64,000 nt of DNA from Flavobacterium psychrotrophum (GCF_003403075.1 NZ_CP031557.1:3472001-3536000); one strand, 5' to 3'; numbered from the stretch's first letter, positions 26,799 to 35,880 are shown. The notes: a model not told the origin generated them from the letters alone. Made by a program: numbers and translations.

Positions 26799-29700
26799 AT
26801 GACACAATTCGATTTCAAAAAATGGAATACCATCCTTGGGTGGTCTGTTTTTGCCATTGCGCTACTTGTTTATTCGCTTACCGTAGAGCCTACCCTTAGT
26901 TTTTGGGATTGCGGTGAGTACATTCCCACAGCAGAAAAACTTGAAGTAGGCCACCCGCCGGGAGCACCACTGTTCCAGATGCTGGGTGCCGTATTTGCTA
27001 TGTTTGCTTTTTCTAAAGAAAAAATAGCATTAATGGTTAACATGGTTTCGGTATTTTCGAGTGCATTTACCATACTTTTCATGTACTGGTCAAGTACCAT
27101 TGTCCTGAAAAATGTAGTTGCAAAATTCTCTGAATTAAACAAAGACAACTATATCGCCATCCTTTGCGCATCAGCCGTAGGGTCATTAGCCTTTACCTTT
27201 ACCGATAGTTTTTGGTTCAATGCCACCGAGGCAGAGGTATATGCTATGGCATCGCTATTCATAGCACTATTGTTATGGCTTGGCCTGCGCTGGGGCGAAG
27301 ATATGGGTACACCACGCGGCAATAAATGGCTGCTGGTAATATCGCTGGTAATAGGCCTTTCTTTTGGTGTACACTTTATGGCAATACTTGCCATACCAAG
27401 CATAGGTTTTGTTTACTTCTTTAAAAATTACAAAACCGTTACGGTTAAGAGCTTTATCATTGCAAACATTGTAATTATTGCAATACTGCTGTTTGTATTC
27501 AAGCTCCTTTTACCTTACACGCTTGCCCTTTTTGGTAAGACAGAAATCTTTATGGTTAACTCACTTGGCCTGCCATTTAACTCGGGTACCATATTTGTTT
27601 TTGTTGCCATAATAGCGCTGTTTTACTTTGGCCTTAGCTTCACAAAAAAGAAAGGCTACGGGCTTTACAACACCCTGATTCTTTGCATCCTGTTTATATT
27701 CATCGGTTTCAGCACCTGGCTTATGCTGCCCATCCGCGCTAATGCAGATGTGGTTATTAACGAAAATAAACCAAGTGATGCTGCTGAAGTACTTGCTTAC
27801 TATAACCGTGAGCAGTATGGCGAGCAAAAGCTGTTTTTTGGCGCTATGTATACAGATACTTACAGTGGCCTTGATGCAGAGCACCCGTATGAAGATGAAA
27901 AACCTAACTACCAAAGGGATTATGCTACAGGCAAATATATAATTGTAAACGATTATAAAAACGCCAAGCAAAATACTGACGATAACCACAAAGGCTTTAT
28001 GCCACGTATGTGGAACCCTGACAATGCTGCTAACTACATGAGTTTTACAGGCCCGCCATCGTTCAGGATAGACCCTAATTACGATTTCTCTGAAGACCTG
28101 TACCGCATGGGGCTTCCGCTGGATAAGCTGAGCGAAGAAGAACTGGGCGGTGCAATTGCCGAAGCCCGTGGAAATATTGAAGGTGTTATAAACGAATTCA
28201 GGGCTTCTTTCCACAGTGGGCAGATGGATTATGATGATTATAACAAATTCCTGAACAGCTACAGCCGTTACCTTATCATCGAAAAGCCATCGTTTACAGA
28301 TAACATGAAGTTTATGTTTGAGTACCAGTTTGGCTATATGTATGGTCGTTACCTGATGTGGAACTTCGCCGGTAGGCAAAATGACATACAGGGGCGTTAT
28401 GATGACCTTGACGGCAACTGGATATCGGGCATTAAGCCGCTTGACGAAATCAGGCTGGGCAGCCAGGACAACCTGCCGTCTGACCAGGCAGATAACAAAG
28501 GGCGCAATACTTATTACCTGATTCCTTTTATCCTTGCCTGTATCGGCTTAGGATGGCATGCAAGCCGAGATTCTAAAAGCTTTTATGTATTGCTTATATT
28601 ATTCCTGTTTACAGGTATTGCCCTTAAAATATACCTGAACGAAAGGCCATTTGAACCACGTGAAAGGGATTATGCACTGGTAGGATCATTCTACATTTTT
28701 GCTATGTGGCTTGGGTTTGGCGTATATGCCATTTACGACTGGATAAAACAATTCATGTCGGCTAAAATAGCTACACCGGTGGTTACTGCGGTGTGCCTTT
28801 TAGCGGCACCAATACTACTGGCGAGTCAAAACTGGGACGACCACAACCGTTCTGGCCGCTATACTGCCCTTGCTATGGCCAAGGCGTATCTTTCGTCCTG
28901 CGATCAAAATGCAATACTATTTACCATCGGAGATAATGACACCTTCCCGCTATGGTATGCGCAGGAGGTAGAAGGTTTCCGTACAGACGTGCGTATTGTA
29001 AACACCAGCCTGTTTATGACCGACTGGTATATTGACCAGATGAAACGCAAAGCTTATGAAAGTGAGCCAATGCCTATAAGCTTTAAACACGACCAGTACA
29101 AGCAGGGTACGCGCGATTATATGCTGCACATTCCTAACACCGAGAAGCGTTGGGAAATGAAAGATTTCCTTAACTTTCTGGGTAGTGATGACCAGAGACT
29201 TAAGCGCGAGCTTAACAACGGCCATTTTGTAAACTTCTACCCTACTAATAAAGTAAGGCTTACGATAGACAAAAATGAAATAATTAAGAACAAGGTGGTT
29301 TCGCCTGCGCTTAATGATAGTATTGTTCCATATATTGACATTGATATTAAAGGTGATGCATTGTACAAAAACCGCCTTATGATGCTAGATATCGTTTACA
29401 ACAACAACTGGAAACGCCCTATCTATTTTACAGGCGGCAGCTTTGGCGACGACGATTACCTGTGGATGAAAGATTACCTTCAGCTGGATGGCCTTGTGTA
29501 CAAACTTGTACCGGTAAGAACAGCAATACCTGAAGACGGCAGCCCACTTGATATGGGCCATATTGACACCAACAAGATGTACGACATCGTGATGGGTTGG
29601 GAATGGGGCAACAGCAACAGCCCGGACATTTACCATGACCCTGAAACGCGCAAAAACAGTATTACCTACCGTACAAACATGGCAAGGCTTATGCAGGCGC

Positions 29701-30080
29701 TAATAGACGAAGGTGATAAAGTGCGCGCCAAGAAAATTATAGACCTGGCTATGGATAAAATGCCGGTACAGTACTTTGGGTACTACACACTACTGGAGCC
29801 ATTTATTACAGGCTATTATGAGCTTAATGACAAAGCAAATGCACACAAACTTTTAGATCAGCTGATAACAAAATATCAGGAAAACCTCAAGTTCTACAGC
29901 GGTGTTTCGCAGTCTGACCAGCAGTACATAAGGATAGATATTGTTACTGACATAGAGCGTTACCGCAGCCTGCTGCTTATCGCTAAAGAAAATGGTGATG
30001 ACGCTTATTACAACAACGCGCGTAAAGAGTTTAACAACCTTAACCAGAAGTTTGCCCGTTACAAACGCGAAAACGAATAG
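26799..30080 (+). CDS. DUF2723 (GT117) membrane protein, putative protein O-glycosyltransferase, copy 2
   Basis: Paralogue of the preceding gene with the same architecture: 1093 residues, N-terminal multi-helix membrane region, FWDCGEYI with Asp37 and Glu40 at identical positions, soluble insertion, a second membrane cluster, then the C-terminal domain with TIGDNDTFPLWYAQE. Long identical blocks (for example LTVEP.LSFWDCGEYI and VGHPPGAPLFQMLGAVFA) show a tandem duplication, while loops differ enough to suggest an old one with separate roles, perhaps different acceptor proteins or sugar donors. It is flanked by its own terminator and followed by a polysaccharide deacetylase gene. Confidence 0.88.
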   Translation: MTQFDFKKWNTILGWSVFAIALLVYSLTVEPTLSFWDCGEYIPTAEKLEVGHPPGAPLFQMLGAVFAMFAFSKEKIALMVNMVSVFSSAFTILFMYWSSTIVLKNVVAKFSELNKDNYIAILCASAVGSLAFTFTDSFWFNATEAEVYAMASLFIALLLWLGLRWGEDMGTPRGNKWLLVISLVIGLSFGVHFMAILAIPSIGFVYFFKNYKTVTVKSFIIANIVIIAILLFVFKLLLPYTLALFGKTEIFMVNSLGLPFNSGTIFVFVAIIALFYFGLSFTKKKGYGLYNTLILCILFIFIGFSTWLMLPIRANADVVINENKPSDAAEVLAYYNREQYGEQKLFFGAMYTDTYSGLDAEHPYEDEKPNYQRDYATGKYIIVNDYKNAKQNTDDNHKGFMPRMWNPDNAANYMSFTGPPSFRIDPNYDFSEDLYRMGLPLDKLSEEELGGAIAEARGNIEGVINEFRASFHSGQMDYDDYNKFLNSYSRYLIIEKPSFTDNMKFMFEYQFGYMYGRYLMWNFAGRQNDIQGRYDDLDGNWISGIKPLDEIRLGSQDNLPSDQADNKGRNTYYLIPFILACIGLGWHASRDSKSFYVLLILFLFTGIALKIYLNERPFEPRERDYALVGSFYIFAMWLGFGVYAIYDWIKQFMSAKIATPVVTAVCLLAAPILLASQNWDDHNRSGRYTALAMAKAYLSSCDQNAILFTIGDNDTFPLWYAQEVEGFRTDVRIVNTSLFMTDWYIDQMKRKAYESEPMPISFKHDQYKQGTRDYMLHIPNTEKRWEMKDFLNFLGSDDQRLKRELNNGHFVNFYPTNKVRLTIDKNEIIKNKVVSPALNDSIVPYIDIDIKGDALYKNRLMMLDIVYNNNWKRPIYFTGGSFGDDDYLWMKDYLQLDGLVYKLVPVRTAIPEDGSPLDMGHIDTNKMYDIVMGWEWGNSNSPDIYHDPETRKNSITYRTNMARLMQALIDEGDKVRAKKIIDLAMDKMPVQYFGYYTLLEPFITGYYELNDKANAHKLLDQLITKYQENLKFYSGVSQSDQQYIRIDIVTDIERYRSLLLIAKENGDDAYYNNARKEFNNLNQKFARYKRENE

Positions 30081-30105
30081 ATAAAATATTATTAAGTATA
30101 TTTGG

Positions 30106-30134
30106 GATGCAGCTTACGGGCTGCATCTTTTTTT
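30106..30134 (+). terminator. Terminator after DUF2723 copy 2
   Basis: GATGCAGC (30106-30113) pairs with GCTGCATC (30120-30127), followed by seven T. A TATATTTG that resembles a -7 element sits just upstream at 30097-30104, so the hairpin could instead lie in the leader of the next gene; the terminator reading is simpler. Confidence 0.8.
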
Positions 30135-30143
30135 AGAAGTATT

Positions 30144-30785
30144 ATGACATTTTACTGGGTAAAAACACGTTGGTTTATTAAGAAGTTTTTCGGCGGCTTC
30201 ATCTGGAATGTGGCACGCCGCGAAAAAACTGTGTATCTTACTTTTGACGATGGCCCCATACCTGAAGTCACCCCATGGGTGCTGGATATCCTTAAAAAAC
30301 ATGACATTAAAGCCACATTTTTTTGCATAGGTGATAACATAGACAAAAACCCCGAAACCTTTAAACAAATACTGGAAGCGGGACATGCCGTAGGCAATCA
30401 TACCTACAACCACCTTAACGGCTGGAGCGCAGACGACACTATTTATTTAGCCAATACTGACCTGTGCCAGGAAGCTATTAAAAAGTACAAAGGTAATGGC
30501 ACATGCCTGTTTCGCCCACCCTACGGCAAGATATCAGGCAGGCAGGCTTCTGCCTTAAGGCATAAAGGATTTAAGCTTATAATGTGGGATGTTTTAAGCG
30601 CTGATTTCGACCAAACGATTTCGCCTGAAAAGTGCCTGAAAAATGTTATAGACAATACCACAACAGGCAGCATCATTATTTTTCACGACAGCCTTAAGGC
30701 ACAGAAAAATATGCAGTATGCATTACCGCGCGCTATAGAATATTTAAAGAAGGAAGGTTACCGGTTTGGGCTGCTGCCCTATTAA
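30144..30785 (+). CDS. Polysaccharide deacetylase (NodB homology domain)
   Basis: Metal-dependent carbohydrate esterase 4 type enzyme that removes acetyl groups from amino sugars; the substrate is unknown but peptidoglycan or an exported glycan is likely. The 213-residue product from the ATG at 30144 has the catalytic TFDDGP motif (Asp35, Asp36), metal ligands His86 and His90 in GNHTYNH, RPPYG (124-128) and the last histidine in IIFHDS. The N-terminal segment has no clear signal peptide, though a basic amphipathic stretch precedes the domain. An earlier in-frame start at 30102 would translate the terminator hairpin and is rejected. The stop overlaps the convergent thioredoxin-like gene. Confidence 0.92.
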   Translation: MTFYWVKTRWFIKKFFGGFIWNVARREKTVYLTFDDGPIPEVTPWVLDILKKHDIKATFFCIGDNIDKNPETFKQILEAGHAVGNHTYNHLNGWSADDTIYLANTDLCQEAIKKYKGNGTCLFRPPYGKISGRQASALRHKGFKLIMWDVLSADFDQTISPEKCLKNVIDNTTTGSIIIFHDSLKAQKNMQYALPRAIEYLKKEGYRFGLLPY

Positions 30786-31078
30786 ACCTGCTCGCGTACC
30801 AGGCCTATAATAGTATTGGCATCCAGTTCGCCGCTTTGGCGCCAAACCATCTGTCCGTCTTTATAGATCATTAGTGTAGGCAGGCCTTTAATGCGCAGTG
30901 CATCGGCAAGTTCCTGGTTTTTATCAACGTCAATTTTAATAACCTTAGCCCTGTCGCCAAGTGCAGCCGCTACATCCCTGATAACAGGGTGCATAGAAAC
31001 CGATGGCTCATTCCACTCTGTGTAGAAATCAATAAGCACCGGAACAGTCGAGTTAATAAGTTCTCCGAATTTTGACAT
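30782..31078 (-). CDS. Thioredoxin-fold protein lacking the CxxC motif
   Basis: Small cytoplasmic protein of 98 residues with the full thioredoxin fold: IDFYTEWNEPS at the active-site position, the VIKIDVDKN strand, the cis-proline motif GLPTLMIY (Pro67) and the C-terminal helix. The redox motif WCGPC is replaced by WNEPS (22-26), so neither active-site cysteine is present and disulfide exchange is impossible by the usual route. It may act as a binding or chaperone-like protein. I recall similar proteins in related flavobacteria. The stop codon shares the bases TTAA with the convergent deacetylase. Confidence 0.9.
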   Translation of the reverse strand: MSKFGELINSTVPVLIDFYTEWNEPSVSMHPVIRDVAAALGDRAKVIKIDVDKNQELADALRIKGLPTLMIYKDGQMVWRQSGELDANTIIGLVREQV

Positions 31079-31131
31079 ATTTGGCAGTATTTGGTGTACT
31101 CTAAAAACCTATTTATTGGTAAATTTTCATA

Positions 31132-31139
31132 CAAATATA
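31132..31139 (-). promoter_or_regulatory. Probable -7 promoter element of the thioredoxin-like gene
   Basis: TATATTTG on the minus strand matches TAnnTTTG, 53 bases before the ATG. No clear -33 TTG is present. Confidence 0.45.
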
Positions 31140-31165
31140 ATATTTTTAGAACACGGTGGTGCTAA

Positions 31166-32398
31166 TTAACCTTTTTTTAGTGTTATAACAGTAATTTCTG
31201 GCCAGATGCCCACACGCCCGGGAAAGGCATGAAAGCCAAACCCACGGTTTACATAAATGTAACGCCCCATGTGTTCATACAGCCCGGCCCATTGTTTATA
31301 AACATATTGCACAGGGCTCCATTTTAAAAATCCGGGTATTTCTATCCCAAACTGAAAACCGTGTGTATGCCCGCTTAGGGTAAGATTCATGTTTGTAGGA
31401 CTGTCCTTTACCTCTAGGTCCCAATGGCTTGGGTCGTGGCTCATCAATATTTTAAAATCTTCAGGCTTCAGGCCGGCATCAGCCTTTTTAAGGTCGCCCG
31501 CTTTTTTAAAATTATGCCCCCAGTTCTCAACACCTACAAGAGCAATCTCGTCATCGCCCCTGCGCAACTTTACGTGTTCATTAAGTAAAAGTTTAAAGCC
31601 TATATCACCATACAGGTTTTTTATGGCTTCAAAATTATCGTCTTTGTCTTTTTGCGTAGGCCACTCTATATATTCGCCATAGTCATGGTTACCCAGTACT
31701 GCATATTTACCCAGCGGTGCACTTTCTATACGGTTAAAGGTTTCCAGCCACGGGTACATCTCCTTGGCATGAGTATTTACAATATCTCCGGTAAAAAGAA
31801 TCAGGTCGCTGCTTTGCTCATTGATAAGATCTATCGCATAAGAAATTTTTTCAGGATCATCAAAACTACCGCTATGCACGTCGCTTATTTGCGTAAGCGT
31901 AAAGCCGTCAAAGGCATCCGGCAGGTCAGGGAAAGTAATGGTTGTTTTACGCACTTTAAAGTTGTATTTACCCTTAGTCATACCATACAATAGCGACAAG
32001 AATGGTATTGCGGCAATACCCAGTGCGGTAAGGCTTACAAACCGGCGGCGCTCCGGCAGAAATGGCTGCCCACTCTGTCCTGCAAATGCACGGATACACC
32101 CGCCTATAAACCTGATAATATCTTCACCCAGCATAATAAGGGCTATGATAAGTTTAGGCACTACGGTAATAAGAAGCAACCCAATGGTAAAAAGGCTTTG
32201 GCGTGTTTGACCATTGCGGCGGTCAAATTGCGTAAAGGAATAAATGATGTAAGCAATGATAATTATTGAAAGGGCAAGGTAAACCCAGTGTATCCATCTG
32301 GTTTTTGTGGCCTCTTTAACTGCTATAAAGGTATAAAACTCGGCCAGTACAACTACAATAGCCGTTATAATGAGAATGAGCGGAAAATTAGGACGCAT
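31166..32398 (-). CDS. Membrane-anchored metallophosphoesterase
   Basis: Calcineurin-like phosphoesterase with a membrane N-terminus. The 410-residue product from the ATG at 32398 has about four hydrophobic helices in residues 5-140, then the binuclear metal site: DVHSG (173-177), GDIVN (204-208), GNHD (236-239), SHDPSHWD and GHTHG near residue 350. This arrangement resembles YkuE-type enzymes, some of which hydrolyse UDP-2,3-diacylglucosamine or other phosphodiesters; the substrate here is unknown. An upstream in-frame start (32440) would add a histidine-rich leader from a GT-repeat region and is less likely. Confidence 0.9.
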   Translation of the reverse strand: MRPNFPLILIITAIVVVLAEFYTFIAVKEATKTRWIHWVYLALSIIIIAYIIYSFTQFDRRNGQTRQSLFTIGLLLITVVPKLIIALIMLGEDIIRFIGGCIRAFAGQSGQPFLPERRRFVSLTALGIAAIPFLSLLYGMTKGKYNFKVRKTTITFPDLPDAFDGFTLTQISDVHSGSFDDPEKISYAIDLINEQSSDLILFTGDIVNTHAKEMYPWLETFNRIESAPLGKYAVLGNHDYGEYIEWPTQKDKDDNFEAIKNLYGDIGFKLLLNEHVKLRRGDDEIALVGVENWGHNFKKAGDLKKADAGLKPEDFKILMSHDPSHWDLEVKDSPTNMNLTLSGHTHGFQFGIEIPGFLKWSPVQYVYKQWAGLYEHMGRYIYVNRGFGFHAFPGRVGIWPEITVITLKKG

Positions 32399-32500
32399 AA
32401 TTTTAATGTGTGTGTGATGGTGTGTGTAATAAAAACACACGCTTCAGGAAGCATCACAAAACGTGCCATATTATAGTGTGTCAGGTTTTGTGTCAGTACG

Positions 32501-32655
32501 GGCCTCACCCCTAGCCCCTCTCCAAAAGAGAGGGGAATAGCTGCACTCAGATGTTCTTGATTGCTATTAACTACGATTTCGCCAATTGTTTTCGGTACTG
32601 AACCCGGCCTCACCCCCAACCCCTCTCCTTCGGAGAGGGGTTGGGGGTGAGGCCG
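32501..32655. repeat. C-rich inverted-repeat elements in a 480-bp gap
   Basis: Two related elements lie between the phosphoesterase and polA. The second is a perfect inverted repeat: 24-base arms at 32605-32628 and 32632-32655 around TTC, with core CACCCCCAACCCCTCTCC. The first (32501-32537) has the same left arm with changes (CTCACCCCTAGCCCCTCTCC) and only a shortened right arm (GAGAGGGG). In one reading frame they encode peptides like PLSEGEGLGVRP, a known mark of repeat-derived false genes. These look like scattered mobile or structural repeats, not a gene. Confidence 0.8.
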
Positions 32656-32735
32656 TTGGGGATTCTCAAACTTTAGCACATCCCTATAATTTCCTTAAGC
32701 TTTTATTCACTAAACAACACGTAGTTTTGTAATGT

Positions 32736-32809
32736 ACCAAACAAAAACTATTAACTCCATATATACAGCGCCCTGAGGCTTTTATAGCAGCGGGGCGCTG
32801 CCTTTTTTT
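32736..32809 (+). ncRNA. Candidate orphan small RNA upstream of polA
   Basis: TAGTTTTG (32722-32729) matches the -7 consensus TAnnTTTG and would start a transcript near 32736. A strong terminator follows: CAGCGCCC (32766-32773) pairs with GGGCGCTG (32793-32800), with a small inner stem GCT/AGC, then CC and seven T ending at 32809. No open reading frame of note lies between, and no plus-strand gene lies upstream that would need this terminator, so a transcript of about 75 bases is implied. No -33 TTG is obvious, and the family is not one I recognise. Confidence 0.5.
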
Positions 32810-32878
32810 GATTTAACCTGTAGCCGTTTTTTAATGTGGGTGGGTTTGTTTATTTTTACATCCAAACAAAAAACGATC

Positions 32879-35722
32879 ATGTCTCAGCAAAAACGACTTT
32901 TCCTGCTTGATGCCTATGCGCTTATCTTTCGCGGCTATTATGCATTTATAAAAAATCCGCGCATCAACTCAAAAGGCATGGATACCAGCGCCATTTTTGG
33001 GTTTATGAATTCGCTGCTTGATGTTATAAAGCGTGAAAAGCCAGACCACCTTGCCGTAGCATTTGATAAAGAAGGCAGTGCCGTGCGTACCGAAATGTAT
33101 GTGCAATATAAAGCCAACCGCGATGAGACACCCGAAGCCATTAAGATAGCAGTACCCTATATACAGGCCATACTTAAGGCGATGCACATTCCGGTAATTG
33201 AGCAAGCAGGCTGCGAAGCGGATGACCTTATAGGCACTATAGCCAAACAGGCAGAGAAACAGGGATACCAGGTTTTTATGGTAACGCCCGATAAAGATTT
33301 TGCACAATTAGTATCTGAAAATATATTTATGTACCGCCCTGCGCGTTTGGGTAACGGTATCGAAATTTGGGGAGTACCTGAAGTTTTAGCCCGTTTTGAG
33401 ATAGAGCGTCCTGAGCAGGTAATAGACTTTTTAGGAATGATGGGCGATGCCGTAGATAACATTCCGGGACTGCCTGGTGTGGGCGAAAAAACCGCTAAAA
33501 AATTCCTGAAAGACTATGGCAGCATGGAAAAACTGCTGGAAAGCACGCACGAGCTGAAAGGTAAAATGCGCGAAAATATTGAAGCTAATAAAGAACTTGG
33601 GATACTCTCTAAAAAACTGGCGACTATAATTATAGACTGCAACGTTACTTTTGACGAGCACGATTATGAGCTAACAAAACCTGACACCCCAAAAGTAGAG
33701 GAATTATTCAATGAACTTGAGTTTCGCCGCATGGCAGAGCAGTACCACAAGCTTTTTGATGGTGGCAATACATTTATTGAACCAGGTTTTAATGATGGAG
33801 ATACACCAACTGCATTAGCTAAAAAAAGCAGCAAAAAGGATGAAAACCAGACAAACCTTTTTGGATTTGAGTCCGATGACACACCTGCTACAGAACATAA
33901 CTCGTTTTACAACACTCTCGAAAATACCGACCACCACTACCAGCTGGCAGAAGGCATGGCAGTAAAATTTTTAATAAGCAACCTGTTAAAACAAACCACA
34001 GTAAGTTTTGACACCGAAACTACAGGTGTAGATGCACTTACAGCAGAGCTGGTAGGATTGTCATTCTCTTGGGAAAAAGGCAAAGGATTTTACGTTCCCG
34101 TTCCGGCTGACAGAACCGAAGCACAGGAACTGGTTGATAAATTCCGGCCCTTCTTTGAGGCTGAGCATATAGAAAAGGTGGGGCAAAACCTTAAGTATGA
34201 CCTCGAAATACTGGCTAATTATGGTATTGTAGTAAAAGGCAAGTTTTTTGATACTATGATTGCCCACTACCTCATCAATCCGGATATGCGCCACGGCATG
34301 GATATTCTTGCCGAAACTTACCTTAAATATTCGCCAATGCCTATTGAGGCGCTTATTGGCAAGAAAGGCAAAGGCCAGAAAACCATGCGCGATGTAGATG
34401 TAGAAATAGTAAAAGAGTATGCGGCTGAAGATGCTGATGTTACACTACAGCTTATGGAAATTTTTGCCCCGATGCTGGACAGCAGCGGCACGCGCGAATT
34501 GTTTGATAATATAGAAATTCCGTTAATGCCGGTACTTGCCGCCATGGAAACTGAAGGTATTAATCTAGATGTGCCTTACCTTAAAGAACTTTCGGCAGAG
34601 CTTGCCGCAGAGAGTAAAGTTTTAGAGCAGCGCATATACGAAACTGCAGGACAATCGTTCAACCTTGGTTCGCCAAAACAGCTTGGAGAAATATTATTCG
34701 ACAAGTTACAGATAGGCGGCACTAAACAAAAGAAAACCAAGACCGGGCAATATGCCACCGGTGAAGAGGTGCTTTCTTACCTGGCTGTAGACAACCCTAT
34801 TGTTCAGGATATATTAGAGTGGCGCCAGGTAGTAAAATTGCAGAACACTTATGTAGATGCGCTTCCGCTACAGGTAAAACCGGTAACCAATCGTGTGCAT
34901 ACCGATTATATGCAAACTGTAGCCGCTACAGGCCGCCTGAGCAGTAACAATCCTAACTTACAAAACATACCGGTGCGCACAGAGCGTGGCCGTAAAATAC
35001 GCCAGGCTTTTATAGCCCGTGATGAAAACTACACTATACTAAGTGCTGACTACTCGCAAATAGAACTGCGTATTATTGCTGCGCTTAGTGGCGACCCTGA
35101 GATGATTCGCTCATTCCAGAACGGGGAAGACATTCACGCCAGTACGGCAGCCAAGGTATTTAATGTGGCACTGGAAGAAGTATCGCGCGAGCAACGCAGC
35201 CACGCCAAGACCGTAAACTTTGGTATTGTGTACGGTGTTTCGGCATTTGGGCTAAGCAACCAGACATCGCTTACCCGTTCAGAGTCTAAAGACCTTATTG
35301 ACGCCTACTATAAAACCTACCCCCGCCTGAAAGAATTTATTGGTGAGCAGGTAGAAATAGCGCGCGAAAATGGCTACGTAAAAACCATAACCGGCCGCAG
35401 GAGGTATCTTAAGGATATTAATTCGGCTAATGCCGTAGTACGTGGCGCCGCAGAGCGTAATGCCGTAAACGCACCTATACAGGGTAGCGCTGCTGACATC
35501 ATTAAAATAGCGATGATAAACATCCAGAAACGACTGGTTGATGAAGGCTGGAAAAGCAAAATGTTGCTACAGGTACACGATGAACTTGTTTTTGACGTTT
35601 ATAAAGAAGAACTGGAGCGCATTAAACCCATGATAAAGCACGAAATGGAAAATGCCTTTACGCTTGATGTGCCTTTAGAGGTTGACATGGGCGAAGGTGT
35701 AAACTGGCTTGTAGCGCATTAA
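32879..35722 (+). CDS. polA: DNA polymerase I
   Basis: Replication and repair polymerase that removes RNA primers and fills gaps. The 947-residue product from the ATG at 32879 has the three classic parts: a 5' nuclease (about 1-290, with EADDLIGT and GDAVDNIPGLPGVGEKTA), a 3'-5' exonuclease that keeps DTETTGVD and YAAEDADVT and so is probably active, and a polymerase with SADYSQIELRI, AKTVNFGIVYG, APIQGSAADIIK and the metal site VHDELVF. The in-frame ATG at 32834 would add 15 residues unlike PolA. It stands alone, followed by a repeat-rich gap. Confidence 0.97.
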   Translation: MSQQKRLFLLDAYALIFRGYYAFIKNPRINSKGMDTSAIFGFMNSLLDVIKREKPDHLAVAFDKEGSAVRTEMYVQYKANRDETPEAIKIAVPYIQAILKAMHIPVIEQAGCEADDLIGTIAKQAEKQGYQVFMVTPDKDFAQLVSENIFMYRPARLGNGIEIWGVPEVLARFEIERPEQVIDFLGMMGDAVDNIPGLPGVGEKTAKKFLKDYGSMEKLLESTHELKGKMRENIEANKELGILSKKLATIIIDCNVTFDEHDYELTKPDTPKVEELFNELEFRRMAEQYHKLFDGGNTFIEPGFNDGDTPTALAKKSSKKDENQTNLFGFESDDTPATEHNSFYNTLENTDHHYQLAEGMAVKFLISNLLKQTTVSFDTETTGVDALTAELVGLSFSWEKGKGFYVPVPADRTEAQELVDKFRPFFEAEHIEKVGQNLKYDLEILANYGIVVKGKFFDTMIAHYLINPDMRHGMDILAETYLKYSPMPIEALIGKKGKGQKTMRDVDVEIVKEYAAEDADVTLQLMEIFAPMLDSSGTRELFDNIEIPLMPVLAAMETEGINLDVPYLKELSAELAAESKVLEQRIYETAGQSFNLGSPKQLGEILFDKLQIGGTKQKKTKTGQYATGEEVLSYLAVDNPIVQDILEWRQVVKLQNTYVDALPLQVKPVTNRVHTDYMQTVAATGRLSSNNPNLQNIPVRTERGRKIRQAFIARDENYTILSADYSQIELRIIAALSGDPEMIRSFQNGEDIHASTAAKVFNVALEEVSREQRSHAKTVNFGIVYGVSAFGLSNQTSLTRSESKDLIDAYYKTYPRLKEFIGEQVEIARENGYVKTITGRRRYLKDINSANAVVRGAAERNAVNAPIQGSAADIIKIAMINIQKRLVDEGWKSKMLLQVHDELVFDVYKEELERIKPMIKHEMENAFTLDVPLEVDMGEGVNWLVAH

Positions 35723-35758
35723 TTGGGTAGTTTGTGAATGCGGTGATTCGCAGGTCTT

Positions 35759-35880
35759 GTCATTGCGAGGGAGGTACGACCGCGGCAATCGGAATGACAA
35801 AGCCTAACATTATCCTTAGCTTGCAATGACTCAGATTTGTTTGTCATCCTGAGCGCAGCGCAGCGGAGTCGAAGGATCTC
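35759..35880. repeat. Two dispersed-repeat elements between polA and the serine hydrolase gene
   Basis: First, GTCATTGCGAGGGAGG... (35759-35790, ending GGCAATC) with a partial inverted copy AGCTTGCAATGAC at 35818-35830; this matches the repeats near 20815-21027. Second, TGTCATCCTGAGCGCAGCG... at 35842-35880, ending GTCGAAGGATCTC, a different family that I recall as very widespread in Bacteroidota genomes. No gene is visible in this gap. Confidence 0.7.

Noticed and set aside
30097..30104. TATATTTG as promoter for the deacetylase gene
   Set aside because: It lies upstream of a strong terminator and has no -33 TTG; a transcript from it would be terminated at once. Possibly part of the DUF2723 gene end only.
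32365..32679. Open frame of 104 codons on the minus strand containing PLSEGEGLGVRP-like peptides
   Set aside because: It is translated from the C-rich inverted repeats and the GT-rich leader of the phosphoesterase gene; it has no start context or codon pattern of a real gene.
32834..32878. Upstream start for polA
   Set aside because: The extra residues (MWVGLFIFTSKQ...) are unlike PolA, while the ATG at 32879 gives a typical N-terminus.
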